This document shows positions 8,082 through 17,724 of a stretch of DNA of 64,000 nucleotides, piece by piece. A program made the translations under genes and the position numbers. Source of the stretch: CAWCPR01 sp963797475 (GTDB taxonomy: Bacteria; Chloroflexota; Anaerolineae; Anaerolineales; UBA4823); NCBI GenBank assembly GCA_963797475.1, contig CAWCPR010000001.1:992001-1056000 (forward strand), given 5' to 3'. The stretch's first letter is position 1. Every line of letters begins with the position of its first letter. Under the pieces are notes generated by a model, which worked only from the letters and a program-made list of their open reading frames with translations, made no database searches and was not told the DNA's origin.

Positions 8082-9518
8082 TTACCCGGCGAAACCAAAC
8101 TTTGCGCTCTTAAGGTTTTCCGCCCTGTGCAGGTGTCGTTCGAACACGCGGTCCGCCCGCAGGTTCGTGCGCTCGCTGAATACCCGGTTCAGGTCCGGCA
8201 TGAAGAAAGAGCCCAAATCGATGCCAGTCGCCTGCCGTGCGAGCCAGACAGCCTGGGCGGCGTAGGCGACGTTATTCTTAGGCTCAATGCGATCGAAATC
8301 CTCAAAGAACCAGCCGCACGAAGTGAACATCCGCTGGCGTTCTCGCTGCAATTCAAGCATCAAATAGAGGCGATGGGGATTTTCACCAGTCAAGGTTGTA
8401 CTTGCCATTTCGTTTAACAATTCGTCGAAAGAAATCTCCCCCAGGAGTACATGGATGTAACGGTTGCGAAGTTCCCATGGGTTTTTCACCCAACGCTGAG
8501 TGACATCGAAATAAAGACGGTCAAGCTCGGCTGCCAGGCGCTCGAAAACATAACGCATCTGCGCTTTCCAGGTTCCGTCGCCAGGCGTACACCCACACGA
8601 GCTTTTCCACCTGTCGATGCCATGGTGGCAACTCCAGGAAGTCGCCTCGCGAATCCCGGTTGTCCGCCGGGTTGGGTGCGTTTTCAACCACAAGGCCGGA
8701 TATACGGGTTGGAAGCCTAAAGTAACGCTGGCGCCATCTACCAGGCGGGCCAAAAAGCGGTCGCGCAGGTACTGGTGATGGCCGTATAACTCGCCATCCG
8801 AGGCCACCAGGATCAACTGCGCCTCTCCGTGTTGCTTCTTTACCGGGTTGAAATAAGACTGTAAAACGTACTGGGCGAAGGTATCCGCGTTGACCGTTGC
8901 GCTGGCATCAAAACTCACCCGGGTGCTCAGGTCACGCTGGTAAAAAAATACTTTGATTTGGCGACCGCCGCTGAGAGGGATCAGATATGGCTCGCTGACG
9001 TCGATCTCCTCTTCGGCAGCCTGCCAGGGGGCCAGGATTGTGTATTCAATTCCATGGCCGGCCAAAACATCCAGCGTCTCCATGTCCACCGCAGTTTCAG
9101 GAAGCCACATCCCTTGCGGCGACCGCTTGAAGCGGTGCTTGAAATCGGCGATCCCCCAGGCGACCTGGGTAACTTTATCCGCATTTGAAGCAAGGGGTAA
9201 AATCGTATGGTTATACGCCTGCGCCATCGCGTTGCCGGCGCCAAAGCGGCGTACGTTGATTTGGTCCTGATCGACGATCTTTTTATAAGTAACCGGATCG
9301 TGGGAGGCCATCCATGAGAATAAGGTTGGCCCGACGTTGAAGCTGATCTTTTCGAAATTGCGCAGCTCTGCATTCGGACGGTAACATTCTGCGTGGATTC
9401 GTTCGTTCCAATTCGGAAATGGCGACGCCCCTACTTCTTTCGGAATACTGCCGGTCAACGGATCCTCACGAGGAGGTTGGTAGAAATGCGCATGGATGCA
9501 GAAGGATTGGTCCGCCAA
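8082..9518 (-). CDS. Glycoside hydrolase family 57 protein
   Basis: 478 residues from a TTG start with AGGAG 8-12 bases upstream. The opening 'FCIHAHFYQPPRE' is the first GH57 motif; 'GMWLPETAVD' holds the catalytic nucleophile Glu141, and 'LVASDGELYGHH' the acid/base Asp241. The C-terminal helical part (about 290-470) resembles the DUF3536-type region found in cytoplasmic GH57 proteins. The family includes 4-alpha-glucanotransferases, alpha-amylases and branching enzymes, all acting on alpha-1,4 glucans. No signal peptide. It converges with the GH13 gene (30 bases between stops) and lies before the glycogen synthase operon, so a part in glycogen turnover is likely; specificity cannot be read from sequence. 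Confidence 0.85.
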   Translation of the reverse strand: MADQSFCIHAHFYQPPREDPLTGSIPKEVGASPFPNWNERIHAECYRPNAELRNFEKISFNVGPTLFSWMASHDPVTYKKIVDQDQINVRRFGAGNAMAQAYNHTILPLASNADKVTQVAWGIADFKHRFKRSPQGMWLPETAVDMETLDVLAGHGIEYTILAPWQAAEEEIDVSEPYLIPLSGGRQIKVFFYQRDLSTRVSFDASATVNADTFAQYVLQSYFNPVKKQHGEAQLILVASDGELYGHHQYLRDRFLARLVDGASVTLGFQPVYPALWLKTHPTRRTTGIREATSWSCHHGIDRWKSSCGCTPGDGTWKAQMRYVFERLAAELDRLYFDVTQRWVKNPWELRNRYIHVLLGEISFDELLNEMASTTLTGENPHRLYLMLELQRERQRMFTSCGWFFEDFDRIEPKNNVAYAAQAVWLARQATGIDLGSFFMPDLNRVFSERTNLRADRVFERHLHRAENLKSAKFGFAG

Positions 9519-9793
9519 TGAAATGCTCCTGACAATTTCCTTAAGGATAAATTTTTACCACCGGTACATCTTCCATACGATCAACCATTACATGGTTCTT
9601 CAGGGAATTCTGTGAGAGAGTAACCACCCCAGAATTTCCTGGAAGGGCCCATTACATTCGTAAAGGGCTCGCTGTTTTATCGTGTAAAATAAAGCGTGTA
9701 AGCATTCCATCTCAATAATTAGGAGAACCCACCTCCTCTATTTTAAGAAGTTGCTTGCAGGCCCTCTTTATATAGCCAGAGTGACGAACACAA
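9519..9793. other. Intergenic region between the divergent GH57 gene and glgA
   Basis: No coding frame is convincing. A TAAAAT hexamer at 9685-9690 on the plus strand could be a -10 element but has no clear -35. An AGGAG/CTCCT mini-hairpin lies near 9720-9738. An inverted repeat at 9602-9639 is listed separately. Confidence 0.4.
9602..9639. promoter_or_regulatory. Near-perfect inverted repeat, possible operator
   Basis: GGGAATTCTG is followed about 17 bases later by CAGAATTTCC, its reverse complement with one mismatch. Its place between the GH57 gene and glgA would suit a shared operator, but no cognate regulator is known. Confidence 0.3.
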
Positions 9794-9848
9794 GGAAGTG
9801 TTGGGCGCTTGCGGCTTTGCCGCAATCTCCAGAGATTCATCAAAATAG
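9794..9848 (-). repeat. Interspersed palindromic repeat, copy B (inverted, carries hairpin 1)
   Basis: Read on the minus strand it has the head TTTTGATGAATCTCT, the hairpin TTGCGGC-AAA-GCCGCAA seen also in copy C, and then jumps directly to the tail GCGCCCAACACTTCC. It ends about 12 bases before the glgA start, so it lies in the glgA leader. Confidence 0.8.
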
Positions 9849-9860
9849 GAATCCGGATTA

Positions 9861-11342
9861 ATGTCAGATCTTAAAGTGCTGTTTCTGGCTGCAGAAGCTG
9901 ATCCTATTGTTAAAATTGGTGGCCTGGGCGATGTGGCTGGATCGTTGCCACCAGCGTTACGTGCCCTCAATCCAGCCAAAATGTCTGGTGAGGAGTTTAC
10001 AGGTATCGATATTCGCCTGGCAATCCCTTTGCACGGCGTCATTCAACGCCAGAATTATTCGCTGAGCAATGTTGCCAGGTTTGAGGTTCAATCCGCAAAT
10101 GGTCCTATCCCCGCTGAAGCCTTCACGGTAGAGATCCAAGACCTCCCGGTCTACCTGATCTCCGGTCCCCCAATCCGTCCGAACGCCCCGGTATACACCA
10201 CAGATGTGAGTGAAGATGGCATGAAATATACCTTCTTCTCTCTGGCAGCCGTAGAGCTGGCACGCGCATTGAAATGGACCCCCCACCTGGTTCACGCCAA
10301 CGATTGGCATACAGCTCCAGCAATTTATGCCATCCACCTTAACCGGGAACGTGATCCCGTTTATTATAACACTGCCACCCTGCTCGGGTTGCACAATTTA
10401 CCCTACCTGGGAGTCGGCGCCGAACCAGCTCTGGCGGCCTTCAACCTGCCCGCTGCCATTGATTCTGCCTTACCCACCTGGGCCCAGGGGATGCCGCTGC
10501 CATTAGGATTGCTCGCCGCCGACCACATCGTCACGGTGAGCGAGACCTATGCCAGGGAGATCCTGACGCCAGAATTTGGCTCTGGCCTGCATGACTTTCT
10601 CAAAACCAGGTCTGATTCCATTTCGGGGATACTCAATGGATTAGACGTCAACCGCTGGAACCCACTGGACGACACCCGCCTGATTGCTAACTATGACAGC
10701 GATCATCTTGAGGCGCGCTTCGCCAACAAAACTGCTTTGCAAAACGAATTTGACCTGGAACCCGACCTCGCCACCCCCCTGTTAGCGATGATCACCCGGC
10801 TGGATTACCAAAAAGGAGTAGATCTGCTGCCAGACGCGCTGCGCCAAATCCGCCTGCAGAACTGGCAGGCGATCATCCTCGGCACGGGGACGCCCAGCCT
10901 GGAAGATGCGCTGCGCAAGCTCGAGCTGGAGTTCCCTGACAGGGTGCGCGCCGTTATCCGCTTCGACATGAACCTGAGCCGTCGTGTGTATGCAGGCGCG
11001 GATACATTAATGATCCCCTCTCGTTATGAGCCTTGTGGACTGACGCAGATGATTGCGATGCGTTATGGCTGTGTGCCAGTCGCCCGTGCAACCGGCGGCT
11101 TGGTGGATACGATCCAGGATTTTACATCTTCCAAGGATGGAACTGGCTTCTTATTCCTGGAACCGAATTCTGCTGGGCTGGCAGGCGCCTTGACGCGTTG
11201 CCTGGAAGTTTTTCCAGATCGGGAAACCTGGAGAGGTCTCCAACAGCGGGGGATGGCACAGGATTTTTCCTGGGAACATTCTGCCCGCCAGTATCTTAGC
11301 CTCTACCTGTCTTTGGTGCGGGCACGACATCCAACTCAATAA
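9861..11342 (+). CDS. glgA: Glycogen synthase (ADP-glucose type, GT5)
   Basis: Adds glucose from ADP-glucose to the non-reducing end of growing alpha-1,4 glucan. The 493-residue protein is of normal length. The N-terminal GT-B domain starts with the hallmark KxGGLGDV (Lys18, 'VKIGGLGDVAGSLP'), and the C-terminal domain has 'PSRYEPCGLTQMIAMRYG' with the EPCGL motif holding the catalytic Glu, then 'ATGGLVDTI'. 'VHANDWHT' at about residue 150 is another conserved stretch. It heads the glgA-glgC-malQ operon, with glgC starting 50 bases downstream. Copy B of the interspersed repeat lies directly upstream. Confidence 0.95.
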   Translation: MSDLKVLFLAAEADPIVKIGGLGDVAGSLPPALRALNPAKMSGEEFTGIDIRLAIPLHGVIQRQNYSLSNVARFEVQSANGPIPAEAFTVEIQDLPVYLISGPPIRPNAPVYTTDVSEDGMKYTFFSLAAVELARALKWTPHLVHANDWHTAPAIYAIHLNRERDPVYYNTATLLGLHNLPYLGVGAEPALAAFNLPAAIDSALPTWAQGMPLPLGLLAADHIVTVSETYAREILTPEFGSGLHDFLKTRSDSISGILNGLDVNRWNPLDDTRLIANYDSDHLEARFANKTALQNEFDLEPDLATPLLAMITRLDYQKGVDLLPDALRQIRLQNWQAIILGTGTPSLEDALRKLELEFPDRVRAVIRFDMNLSRRVYAGADTLMIPSRYEPCGLTQMIAMRYGCVPVARATGGLVDTIQDFTSSKDGTGFLFLEPNSAGLAGALTRCLEVFPDRETWRGLQQRGMAQDFSWEHSARQYLSLYLSLVRARHPTQ

Positions 11343-11392
11343 AGAATGACTGAAATTGATTCCTTTTAGGAATAGAATTGAGGAGGGAATAT

Positions 11393-12655
11393 ATGAGAAC
11401 ACGTGCAGTTATTTTGGCTGGTGGAGAAGGATCTCGGCTCGGCATTTTAACAGCCAAGCGGACAAAACCAGCCGTACCGTTTGCCGGCAAATACCGCATA
11501 ATCGATTTTACGTTGTCGAATTGCATCAACTCTGGCATCTTCGACGTGATGATCCTGGCCCAATACCGTCCCCATTCGCTCATCGAACATATCGGCGCCG
11601 GCGGTCCATGGGATCTCAACCGGGATTTTACCGGCGGGGTGCGCATCTATACACCCTATAAAGCGCGCGGCGCTTCCGACTGGTATTTGGGTACAGCGGA
11701 TGCTGTGCAGCAGAATTTTCGCTTCATAAAGCAAACCAATCCCGACATGGTGATTATCCTGTCCGGGGACCACATTTACGAAATGAATTACGATACTTTG
11801 GTTACTTTTCACCGCGATCATGAAGCCGATCTCACCATGGCAACCATTCGAGTACCCATTTCAGAGGCTTCCCGCTTCGGTATTGTAGATGTGGACGATG
11901 ATTATCGAGTGAAGTCCTTTATCGAAAAGCCCACTAATCCACCCTCCAACCTGGTAAACATGGGCGTCTACCTGTTCAACCTGGATTTGCTTAACCAGGC
12001 CCTTTGGGAAGATCACCAGCGCAGCAACTCATCGCATGATTTTGGCAAGGACATCTTGCCACGTATGATCATGGAAGGCAAACGGGTCTACTCTTACCCG
12101 TATTCAGGTTATTGGGTCGACGTAGGGACGGTCAATTCATATTGGCAAGCGCACATGGACCTGCTGGAGGAGCCTTCCTCGATAGACCTGAATGATCGAT
12201 CCTGGGTGATTCACACCCGCACGGAAGAAAGGCCGCCTGTGCGCATCATCAGTGGGGCAAAGGTGTTAGATAGCATGATAACGGACGGATGCGTCATTGC
12301 TTCCCGCGCAACAGTGGAGCGCAGCATCCTCTCCCCAGGGGTCCGGGTTCATCCAGGTGCAGTCGTGCGTGAGTCGGTCGTTCTGACCGATGCGGAGATC
12401 GAAGAAGGCGCAGTCGTCGAACACACCATCGTAGATAAACACGCCCAAATCGGCAAAAATGCTCATGTGGGATCGATGGAAAGGGGACTGGAGCCGCCCA
12501 TCACGATGCTTGGCAAGAATTGCGTGCTGCCGCCTGGGATAACGATTGAGCCAGGCGCGATCATTGGCACAGATGTGATACCCAGCGATTTCTCTTCTCT
12601 TATTGTGCGGGGAGACGAATACATCCAAACGAAGAGGTTAGCATATGAAGTTTGA
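11393..12655 (+). CDS. glgC: Glucose-1-phosphate adenylyltransferase (ADP-glucose pyrophosphorylase)
   Basis: Makes ADP-glucose and pyrophosphate from ATP and glucose-1-phosphate, the committed step of glycogen synthesis. The ATG at 11393 follows AGGAGGG at 11381-11387; the protein is 420 residues. Visible motifs: nucleotide-binding 'LAGGEGSRLGILT', 'KPAVPFAGKYRIIDF', 'ILSGDHIYEMNY' in the catalytic centre, 'FIEKP', and 'GYWVDVGTVNSYW'. The last 120 residues show the hexad pattern of a left-handed beta-helix, the regulatory domain that binds allosteric effectors. Its 3' end overlaps malQ by 11 bases, indicating translational coupling. Confidence 0.95.
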   Translation: MRTRAVILAGGEGSRLGILTAKRTKPAVPFAGKYRIIDFTLSNCINSGIFDVMILAQYRPHSLIEHIGAGGPWDLNRDFTGGVRIYTPYKARGASDWYLGTADAVQQNFRFIKQTNPDMVIILSGDHIYEMNYDTLVTFHRDHEADLTMATIRVPISEASRFGIVDVDDDYRVKSFIEKPTNPPSNLVNMGVYLFNLDLLNQALWEDHQRSNSSHDFGKDILPRMIMEGKRVYSYPYSGYWVDVGTVNSYWQAHMDLLEEPSSIDLNDRSWVIHTRTEERPPVRIISGAKVLDSMITDGCVIASRATVERSILSPGVRVHPGAVVRESVVLTDAEIEEGAVVEHTIVDKHAQIGKNAHVGSMERGLEPPITMLGKNCVLPPGITIEPGAIIGTDVIPSDFSSLIVRGDEYIQTKRLAYEV

Positions 12656-14201
12656 ACGCGCTTCTGGGGTCATTCTTCACCCAACAAGCCTGCCTGGCCC
12701 TTATGGCATTGGCGATATTGGCGCTGAAGGTTATCGTTGGATCGATTTCCTGGTCGATTCCGGATGTTCCCTCTGGCAGGTCCTGCCGCTTGGGCCTACC
12801 GGCTATGGCGACTCCCCCTATCAATGTTTCTCAGCTTTCGCCGGAAACCCGTATTTAATCAGCCCAGATCTGTTGCTGGAAAACGACTTGCTTCACTCAA
12901 ATGACCTGGTCGAAGAGACGCATCTCCCGGCAGACCACGTCGATTTCGGGGCTGTGATTCCCTGGAAGCTGGGCGTATTGGATCGAGCTTTTCAGCGCTT
13001 TCAAAATTCCGCCCCGGCCAGCCTTCGTGCTAACCTTGCCAGTTTTCAGAATGATCAAGCAAATTGGCTGGATGATTTCGCTTTATTCATGGCTTTGAAA
13101 GAGGCGCACGGCGGCGCACCCTGGCCTACCTGGGAGGCCCCATTGCGGGATCGTGAACCCCAAGCGTTAGAAGAGGCCCGCCGGACTTATGCCGTCGACA
13201 TACAGCGCCAGATCTTTCGCCAGTTCATTTTCTTCAAACAGTGGGCGGATTTGCGCAACGATGCAAACGCCAAAGGCGTGAAAATCATCGGCGATGTGCC
13301 GATTTTCGTCGCACACGACAGCGCGGATGTCTGGTCCAATCCGGAGCTTTTTTTCCTCGACAAAAAGGGTAACCCCACCGTCGTCGCTGGTGTGCCGCCA
13401 GATTATTTCTCCCCAACCGGGCAATTATGGGGCAACCCTTTATATCGCTGGAAGGCTCACGCCGCCAATGGCTATCGTTGGTGGCTGGAGCGGATAAAAG
13501 CAGTCCTGGGTTTAGTGGATATCATCCGCCTGGATCATTTCCGTGGTTTTGGCGGTTATTGGGAGGTGCCGGCTGACCAGCCCACCGCTGAAAAAGGGCG
13601 CTGGGTGGCAGGGCCGGGCGCTGATTTCCTTACAAAGTTGAAAGAAGGTTTAGGTGAGCTGCCGCTGATCGCGGAAGACCTCGGCGAGATCACACCAGAC
13701 GTTGTTCAAATGCGCGAACAATTCCAGCTCCCTGGGATGAAGATTTTTCAATTCGCTTTCAGCACCGACCCGGATGACAAGTTCTTACCCCACAATTACC
13801 CGCATAACTGCGTTACGTATACAGGGACGCATGACAATGATACAACCCTGGGCTGGTACCAGTCGGTTCCCGAGGAAGAACGCGATTTTTGCCGGCGTTA
13901 TTTGGGCCGCGGGGATGAAGATATCGTTTGGAGCATGATCCGGGGCATCTGGTCTTCGGTGGCTATGTTCGCCATCACGCCAATGCAGGATCTTCTAAGC
14001 CTGGGAACTGAAGCGCGCATGAATTTCCCCGGACACCCGAGTGGAAATTGGTCCTGGCGCATGCCGGAGGATGCTTTGAGCCAGAACCTGCAAGACCGCT
14101 TGAAGGAGTTCAACTACCTGTATAGCCGCGGTCCAAAAACCGAAAAACCTGAGGCGGCTGTGGAGAAAAAAGCCATCGTCTACGCTGAAATGCCGGAGTG
14201 A
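12645..14201 (+). CDS. malQ: 4-alpha-glucanotransferase (amylomaltase, GH77)
   Basis: Transfers alpha-1,4 glucan segments between maltodextrins. The 518-residue length is typical of GH77. The start 'RASGVILHPTSLPGPYGIGDIG' is a family signature. Catalytic residues are visible: nucleophile Asp297 in 'IIRLDHFRG', acid/base Glu344 in 'LIAEDLG', and Asp397 in 'TGTHDNDT'. 'NPLYRWKA' follows the active-site loop. It overlaps glgC by 11 bases and ends the operon. Together with the GH13 and GH57 proteins it would rework linear glucans released from glycogen. The last 20 residues form a charged tail outside the family core. Confidence 0.95.
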   Translation: MKFERASGVILHPTSLPGPYGIGDIGAEGYRWIDFLVDSGCSLWQVLPLGPTGYGDSPYQCFSAFAGNPYLISPDLLLENDLLHSNDLVEETHLPADHVDFGAVIPWKLGVLDRAFQRFQNSAPASLRANLASFQNDQANWLDDFALFMALKEAHGGAPWPTWEAPLRDREPQALEEARRTYAVDIQRQIFRQFIFFKQWADLRNDANAKGVKIIGDVPIFVAHDSADVWSNPELFFLDKKGNPTVVAGVPPDYFSPTGQLWGNPLYRWKAHAANGYRWWLERIKAVLGLVDIIRLDHFRGFGGYWEVPADQPTAEKGRWVAGPGADFLTKLKEGLGELPLIAEDLGEITPDVVQMREQFQLPGMKIFQFAFSTDPDDKFLPHNYPHNCVTYTGTHDNDTTLGWYQSVPEEERDFCRRYLGRGDEDIVWSMIRGIWSSVAMFAITPMQDLLSLGTEARMNFPGHPSGNWSWRMPEDALSQNLQDRLKEFNYLYSRGPKTEKPEAAVEKKAIVYAEMPE

Positions 14202-14246
14202 ACCGGACCCGCCTCTACCCGGATGTGAGATTTTGGGGAAATGCTC

Positions 14247-14918
14247 TCACTTTGAAACCGTGATCACGACACTCCCGGATCCAGCTCCCGTCCACGCAGC
14301 GCCGCCTTCCTGGGCGCGCACTTCGCCTTCGGCAGTGATTGTAACCGTCGTTTTACCTTCTGCTTTTGCCTGCAGGATGAACGTGGCTTGATTTGTTTGA
14401 CCTTCCGCTGAGACAAGGTCGAGAATATCGCTGGAATTTTCAAAGGTGCCCACCTGATTGTCCGAAGTGACCTTGACTAACGGAGGCGCATCCTGCACAC
14501 CTTCATCCCGAATATCCAGGGAAAAGTCTGTCGCGCTGATATCGATTGGTTGGCCGACGATGGTGACCGTTTCTCCAACCTGTAACGACGTCTTACTGAC
14601 TAAGATCTCAACCCGCGGGTCGACAGTATTCTCCGGGAGGGCGGTTGGGCTGCCTTCACCCGGAGCGCTGGAGGCTTGGGCGTTCGCCGGTGAAGCCTTT
14701 GACTGGACCGCCGGCGCAAAAACATGATACCCTGGCTCAGGCTGTGAACCGGAAGGCAGCTCGGGCGAAGGGGCGACCGGCAGGAGTGGACTGGCCTGGG
14801 TAATAATCGCCGATGTCGCATCGGGTACGCTGGTCGTATTGCTGTTCAAGTTGCAGGCGACTGTCCCGAACATCAAAGATGCAACCGCCAAGATTGGGAA
14901 GACTATTTTCCTTTTCAA
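14247..14918 (-). CDS. Lipoprotein of unknown function with Ig-like beta domain
   Basis: 223 residues starting at a TTG with AGGAGG at 14925-14930, six bases before it. The signal peptide ends in a lipobox with Cys22 (FGTVAC). A low-complexity Pro/Ser/Ala linker covers about 30-95. The C-terminal 115 residues are beta-rich ('VSKTSLQVGETVTIVG', 'TTVTITAEG', 'GSVVITVSK'), the pattern of a bacterial Ig-like fold with family-typical first and last strands. No enzyme motif. Likely an adhesive or structural surface lipoprotein. It converges with malQ; a GTGAGA/TCTCAC hairpin lies at its 3' end. Copy D of the repeat family lies in its 5' leader. Confidence 0.65.
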   Translation of the reverse strand: MKRKIVFPILAVASLMFGTVACNLNSNTTSVPDATSAIITQASPLLPVAPSPELPSGSQPEPGYHVFAPAVQSKASPANAQASSAPGEGSPTALPENTVDPRVEILVSKTSLQVGETVTIVGQPIDISATDFSLDIRDEGVQDAPPLVKVTSDNQVGTFENSSDILDLVSAEGQTNQATFILQAKAEGKTTVTITAEGEVRAQEGGAAWTGAGSGSVVITVSK

Positions 14919-14931
14919 ATTTTATCCTCCT

Positions 14932-14988
14932 GTTTTGATAAATCTCTTTAATAATAATGCGTGGGGCGCCACAAGCGCCCGACACTGG
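14932..14988 (+). repeat. Interspersed palindromic repeat, copy D (short form)
   Basis: Head TTTTGATAAATCTCTTTAAT, then ATAATGCGTGG and the tail hairpin GGGGCGCC-ACAA-GCGCCCGACACTGG. It is closest to copy A and lies just upstream of a lipoprotein start on the opposite strand. The rest of the gap up to 15209 shows nothing recognisable. Confidence 0.8.
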
Positions 14989-15209
14989 TCGTATCGAATT
15001 TTATCGGAATTATTTGTTTTCCAATTATTGTCTGGGCATCGGGGGATCAGACTTGCCAGGCGCTTGTCCCAGGTTTTTTCCATCGTACAAAATTCCGTGC
15101 CATATTATAGCCCAGCGATTCTAAAATTGTAAAAAGTGCAGCCTAACGGTTGGATTCTATAGCGCGCGAAAACAAATTTTCGAAAATTGAAGCTGCAGAA
15201 TACATGAAA

Positions 15210-15251
15210 ACCCGGCAAAGCGCCAGGGTACATAGCTGCGCCATGCCGGGT
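15210..15251 (-). terminator. Hairpin downstream of the VWA gene, possible terminator
   Basis: ACCCGGCA (15210-15217) pairs with TGCCGGGT (15244-15251), with an inner GCGC/GCGC pairing. On the minus strand it is followed by only a short T stretch (TTTTC), so termination strength is uncertain. Confidence 0.5.
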
Positions 15252-15291
15252 CAGGAAGCACTTGCTTACCAGGCCAGTATTGTCAGGGTGT

Positions 15292-16668
15292 TCAAGTCTG
15301 TAACAGCTTATCCACTGCCGCGGTCAATTGCGCCAAAGAATTGGCATGCAAAATGACATCACAATTCGGTGCGTATTTGAGCATATCACTATCGCCGCTC
15401 CCCCATAAAGCTGGCGCTTCTGGCGTCAGCCAGATCGTTTTACGACTGCGACGAGCGATCATTTTAAATAAATCCAGGCGGGGGTCATTGTAATTATTGC
15501 GCCCATCGCCGACAACGATAAAAGTTGTCCGGCTGTCCATCGTATCCATATAGCCTTCGTGAAAATCATCCAGGCTGTTCCCCAGGTCGGTATTGTAATA
15601 ACCGGCTGGCATGCTCAACAATATCTCAGCCACTGCTTCACTGGCTTCTTTCCCTTCAAAATCCGGCGAGATATAGCGCAGGCGATCAATAAAAGCAAAG
15701 GAATAGGTTTTGCTGATCTGATCCTGCATGGCAAAAATCAGGCTCATCATTAATTCCGAACAATAGCGCATCGAAGTGCTGACATCGCAAATCACAACCA
15801 GCTTGGGTTTAAGGCTGCGCTCGCGGTGCTTGATTTCGATCGGTACACTGCCATGTTTCAAATTTGCTCGGATCGTCGCTTTCGCATCCAACTGCCCGCT
15901 CTTGGCGCGTTTCTGGCGCAAGGCGACCCGTGTGCGCAGCATGGCTGCCAGCCGCTGCACCTCTTTGCGCAACTTTTCCATGTCCCGGTCCGAAAGCGAG
16001 CTGAAAGGACGATCCAGAAGGCTGTCAATCCCCTCGTCCGGCGGCTTATTGCTCATATTCTCGGCAATGCGCTGGCCAGCAAACTGGCGAAGCTGGTCCT
16101 CAAGTCCCTGCTGGTTTGAAAGCAGGAGCTGGCGCATTTGCTCGACGCGCTCTTTATCCATGCCCATTTGCGCCATCAGCTCGGCCAGCTCTTTCAAAGC
16201 GTCCTGGACTTCTTTAAATCGCAGCGCTTTTTTCATTCGCTGGACCATCCACTCCCGGTAACGGAGATCGTCAATCTGGTTTAAGCCGACAATTCGGGCC
16301 AGGCGGTCCAGCTCTTGCTGGTTGAGCTGCTCTCCCTTGACCAATTTCTCTAACATCTGGCGCAACTGGTCGTTAAATTGTCGTAAGGCCTGGGCCAGCA
16401 TATTGGCCTCATCCGGACTGAGATCATCCGACAAATTCATCATCGGCGGGGTATCGTCTTCGCCGAAGAAAAGAGGGAACAGCTCCTCGAAAACCGGGAT
16501 ATTGTCGGCATCTTTCACCAGCGTAGTGAGCAAACCCAAACGGAAAATATTGCGATTCTTAATACCGACGTTATCGATCGCATAAAAAGCATCCGCGCTT
16601 TCTGCCAGGCTGATGCGCACTCCCGCGGCTCGCAAAGCGGAGATGAATTTGACGATGCGCTCATCCAT
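15292..16668 (-). CDS. VWA domain protein, CoxE-like
   Basis: 458 residues. The N-terminal two thirds is helical and charged; the C-terminal part, from about residue 275, is a von Willebrand factor A domain with the metal-ion site 'DVSTSM' and later 'VVGDGRNNYNDPR'. The whole fits the CoxE-like family, which works with MoxR AAA+ ATPases to mature or activate metalloenzymes or other complexes. The MoxR partner lies immediately upstream (72 bases), and a small zinc-ribbon gene precedes that. No signal peptide, so it is cytoplasmic. The client is unknown; nothing adjacent is an obvious metalloenzyme, although an oxidase cluster lies 32 kb away. Confidence 0.82.
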   Translation of the reverse strand: MDERIVKFISALRAAGVRISLAESADAFYAIDNVGIKNRNIFRLGLLTTLVKDADNIPVFEELFPLFFGEDDTPPMMNLSDDLSPDEANMLAQALRQFNDQLRQMLEKLVKGEQLNQQELDRLARIVGLNQIDDLRYREWMVQRMKKALRFKEVQDALKELAELMAQMGMDKERVEQMRQLLLSNQQGLEDQLRQFAGQRIAENMSNKPPDEGIDSLLDRPFSSLSDRDMEKLRKEVQRLAAMLRTRVALRQKRAKSGQLDAKATIRANLKHGSVPIEIKHRERSLKPKLVVICDVSTSMRYCSELMMSLIFAMQDQISKTYSFAFIDRLRYISPDFEGKEASEAVAEILLSMPAGYYNTDLGNSLDDFHEGYMDTMDSRTTFIVVGDGRNNYNDPRLDLFKMIARRSRKTIWLTPEAPALWGSGDSDMLKYAPNCDVILHANSLAQLTAAVDKLLQT

Positions 16669-16740
16669 ATACCTGCTCCATAACCCGGACCTACCGGAAC
16701 CAACCTGTATGGTGAGACGAATACTCTATTTCTGGTCTGC

Positions 16741-17724
16741 CTAATTTCGCCAGCGCGAAATGCGCGGGTCATTAAATGGATCGTCGCCTGAATCGCGCCC
16801 CGATCCTGTTGATGGACGTTGAAGCCAGCGCTGAGCGCGCTGCAAATCGCTTTCGTGCTTCAACAAAACGCTCAGGGTTGTTTCTAAGGTCTCTTTATCC
16901 AGGTTCTTGGCGTTTAAAGTTACTAATGCCTTGGCCCAATCTAAAGTCTCGCTAATGCTGGGAGATTTTCTTAAATCCATCGAACGTAAGCTTTGCACAA
17001 GCTCTACCGCCTGGCGCGCCATCTTGGGTGACAAATCGGGCACTTTCAAGCGCACAACTGCCATTTCTTGCTCGATGGAGGGGTAATCGATGAACAGGTA
17101 GAGGCAGCGACGTTTCAGCGCTTCGCTCAATTCACGGGTGTTATTGCTGGTTAAGACCACCAGCGGCCTGTGGACGGCCGCGAGTGTACCCAATTCGGGT
17201 ACGCTCACCTGGAAATCGCTAAGTACCTCTAACAGAAAAGCTTCGAACTCCGCGTCTGCCCGGTCAATCTCATCGATCAATAGCACAGTAGGGTTCTCGC
17301 TGAGGATCGCCTTGAGCAAAGGACGTTGAAGTAAGAAACGCATTGAGAAGAAAACATCCTCTTCGTTCGCCAGCCTGTCAGCCGCTTCGGTCAGACTGAC
17401 CGTATCCGACAGCGTCTGCTGCAGCTTATCGCGCAGCAACTGCGTGTATAACAACTGCTTGGCGTATTCCCACTCATATAAGGCCTTCGTCTCATCTAAA
17501 CCCTCATAGCACTGCAGGCGGATCAATTCCCTTCCCGTAGCGCAGGCAATGGCCTTGGCCAATTCGGTTTTTCCAACTCCGGCTGGTCCCTCGGTCAGTA
17601 GCGGTTTTCCCAATTCCTGGGACAAATACATGATGGTCGCGATCTCATCGTTGGCGATGTATTGTTCGTTCCCTAAGGCAATTTTCAGCTCCTCAGGGGA
17701 ACTAAAGGAACGAATGTGGGTCAT
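16741..17724 (-). CDS. MoxR-family AAA+ ATPase
   Basis: 327 residues from the ATG at 17724, which overlaps the stop of the upstream zinc-ribbon gene (ATGA). An in-frame start 39 bases further upstream exists but lies inside that gene. Walker A is 'EGPAGVGKTELA', Walker B 'VLLIDEIDRAD', sensor 1 'VVLTSNNTRELSEAL', followed by 'RRCLYLFIDYP', all typical of the MoxR branch (CoxD-like). These ATPases act as chaperones with VWA proteins, and the CoxE-like VWA gene is next in the operon. The C-terminal tail is Ser/Gly/Asp-rich and probably disordered. Confidence 0.9.
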   Translation of the reverse strand: MTHIRSFSSPEELKIALGNEQYIANDEIATIMYLSQELGKPLLTEGPAGVGKTELAKAIACATGRELIRLQCYEGLDETKALYEWEYAKQLLYTQLLRDKLQQTLSDTVSLTEAADRLANEEDVFFSMRFLLQRPLLKAILSENPTVLLIDEIDRADAEFEAFLLEVLSDFQVSVPELGTLAAVHRPLVVLTSNNTRELSEALKRRCLYLFIDYPSIEQEMAVVRLKVPDLSPKMARQAVELVQSLRSMDLRKSPSISETLDWAKALVTLNAKNLDKETLETTLSVLLKHESDLQRAQRWLQRPSTGSGRDSGDDPFNDPRISRWRN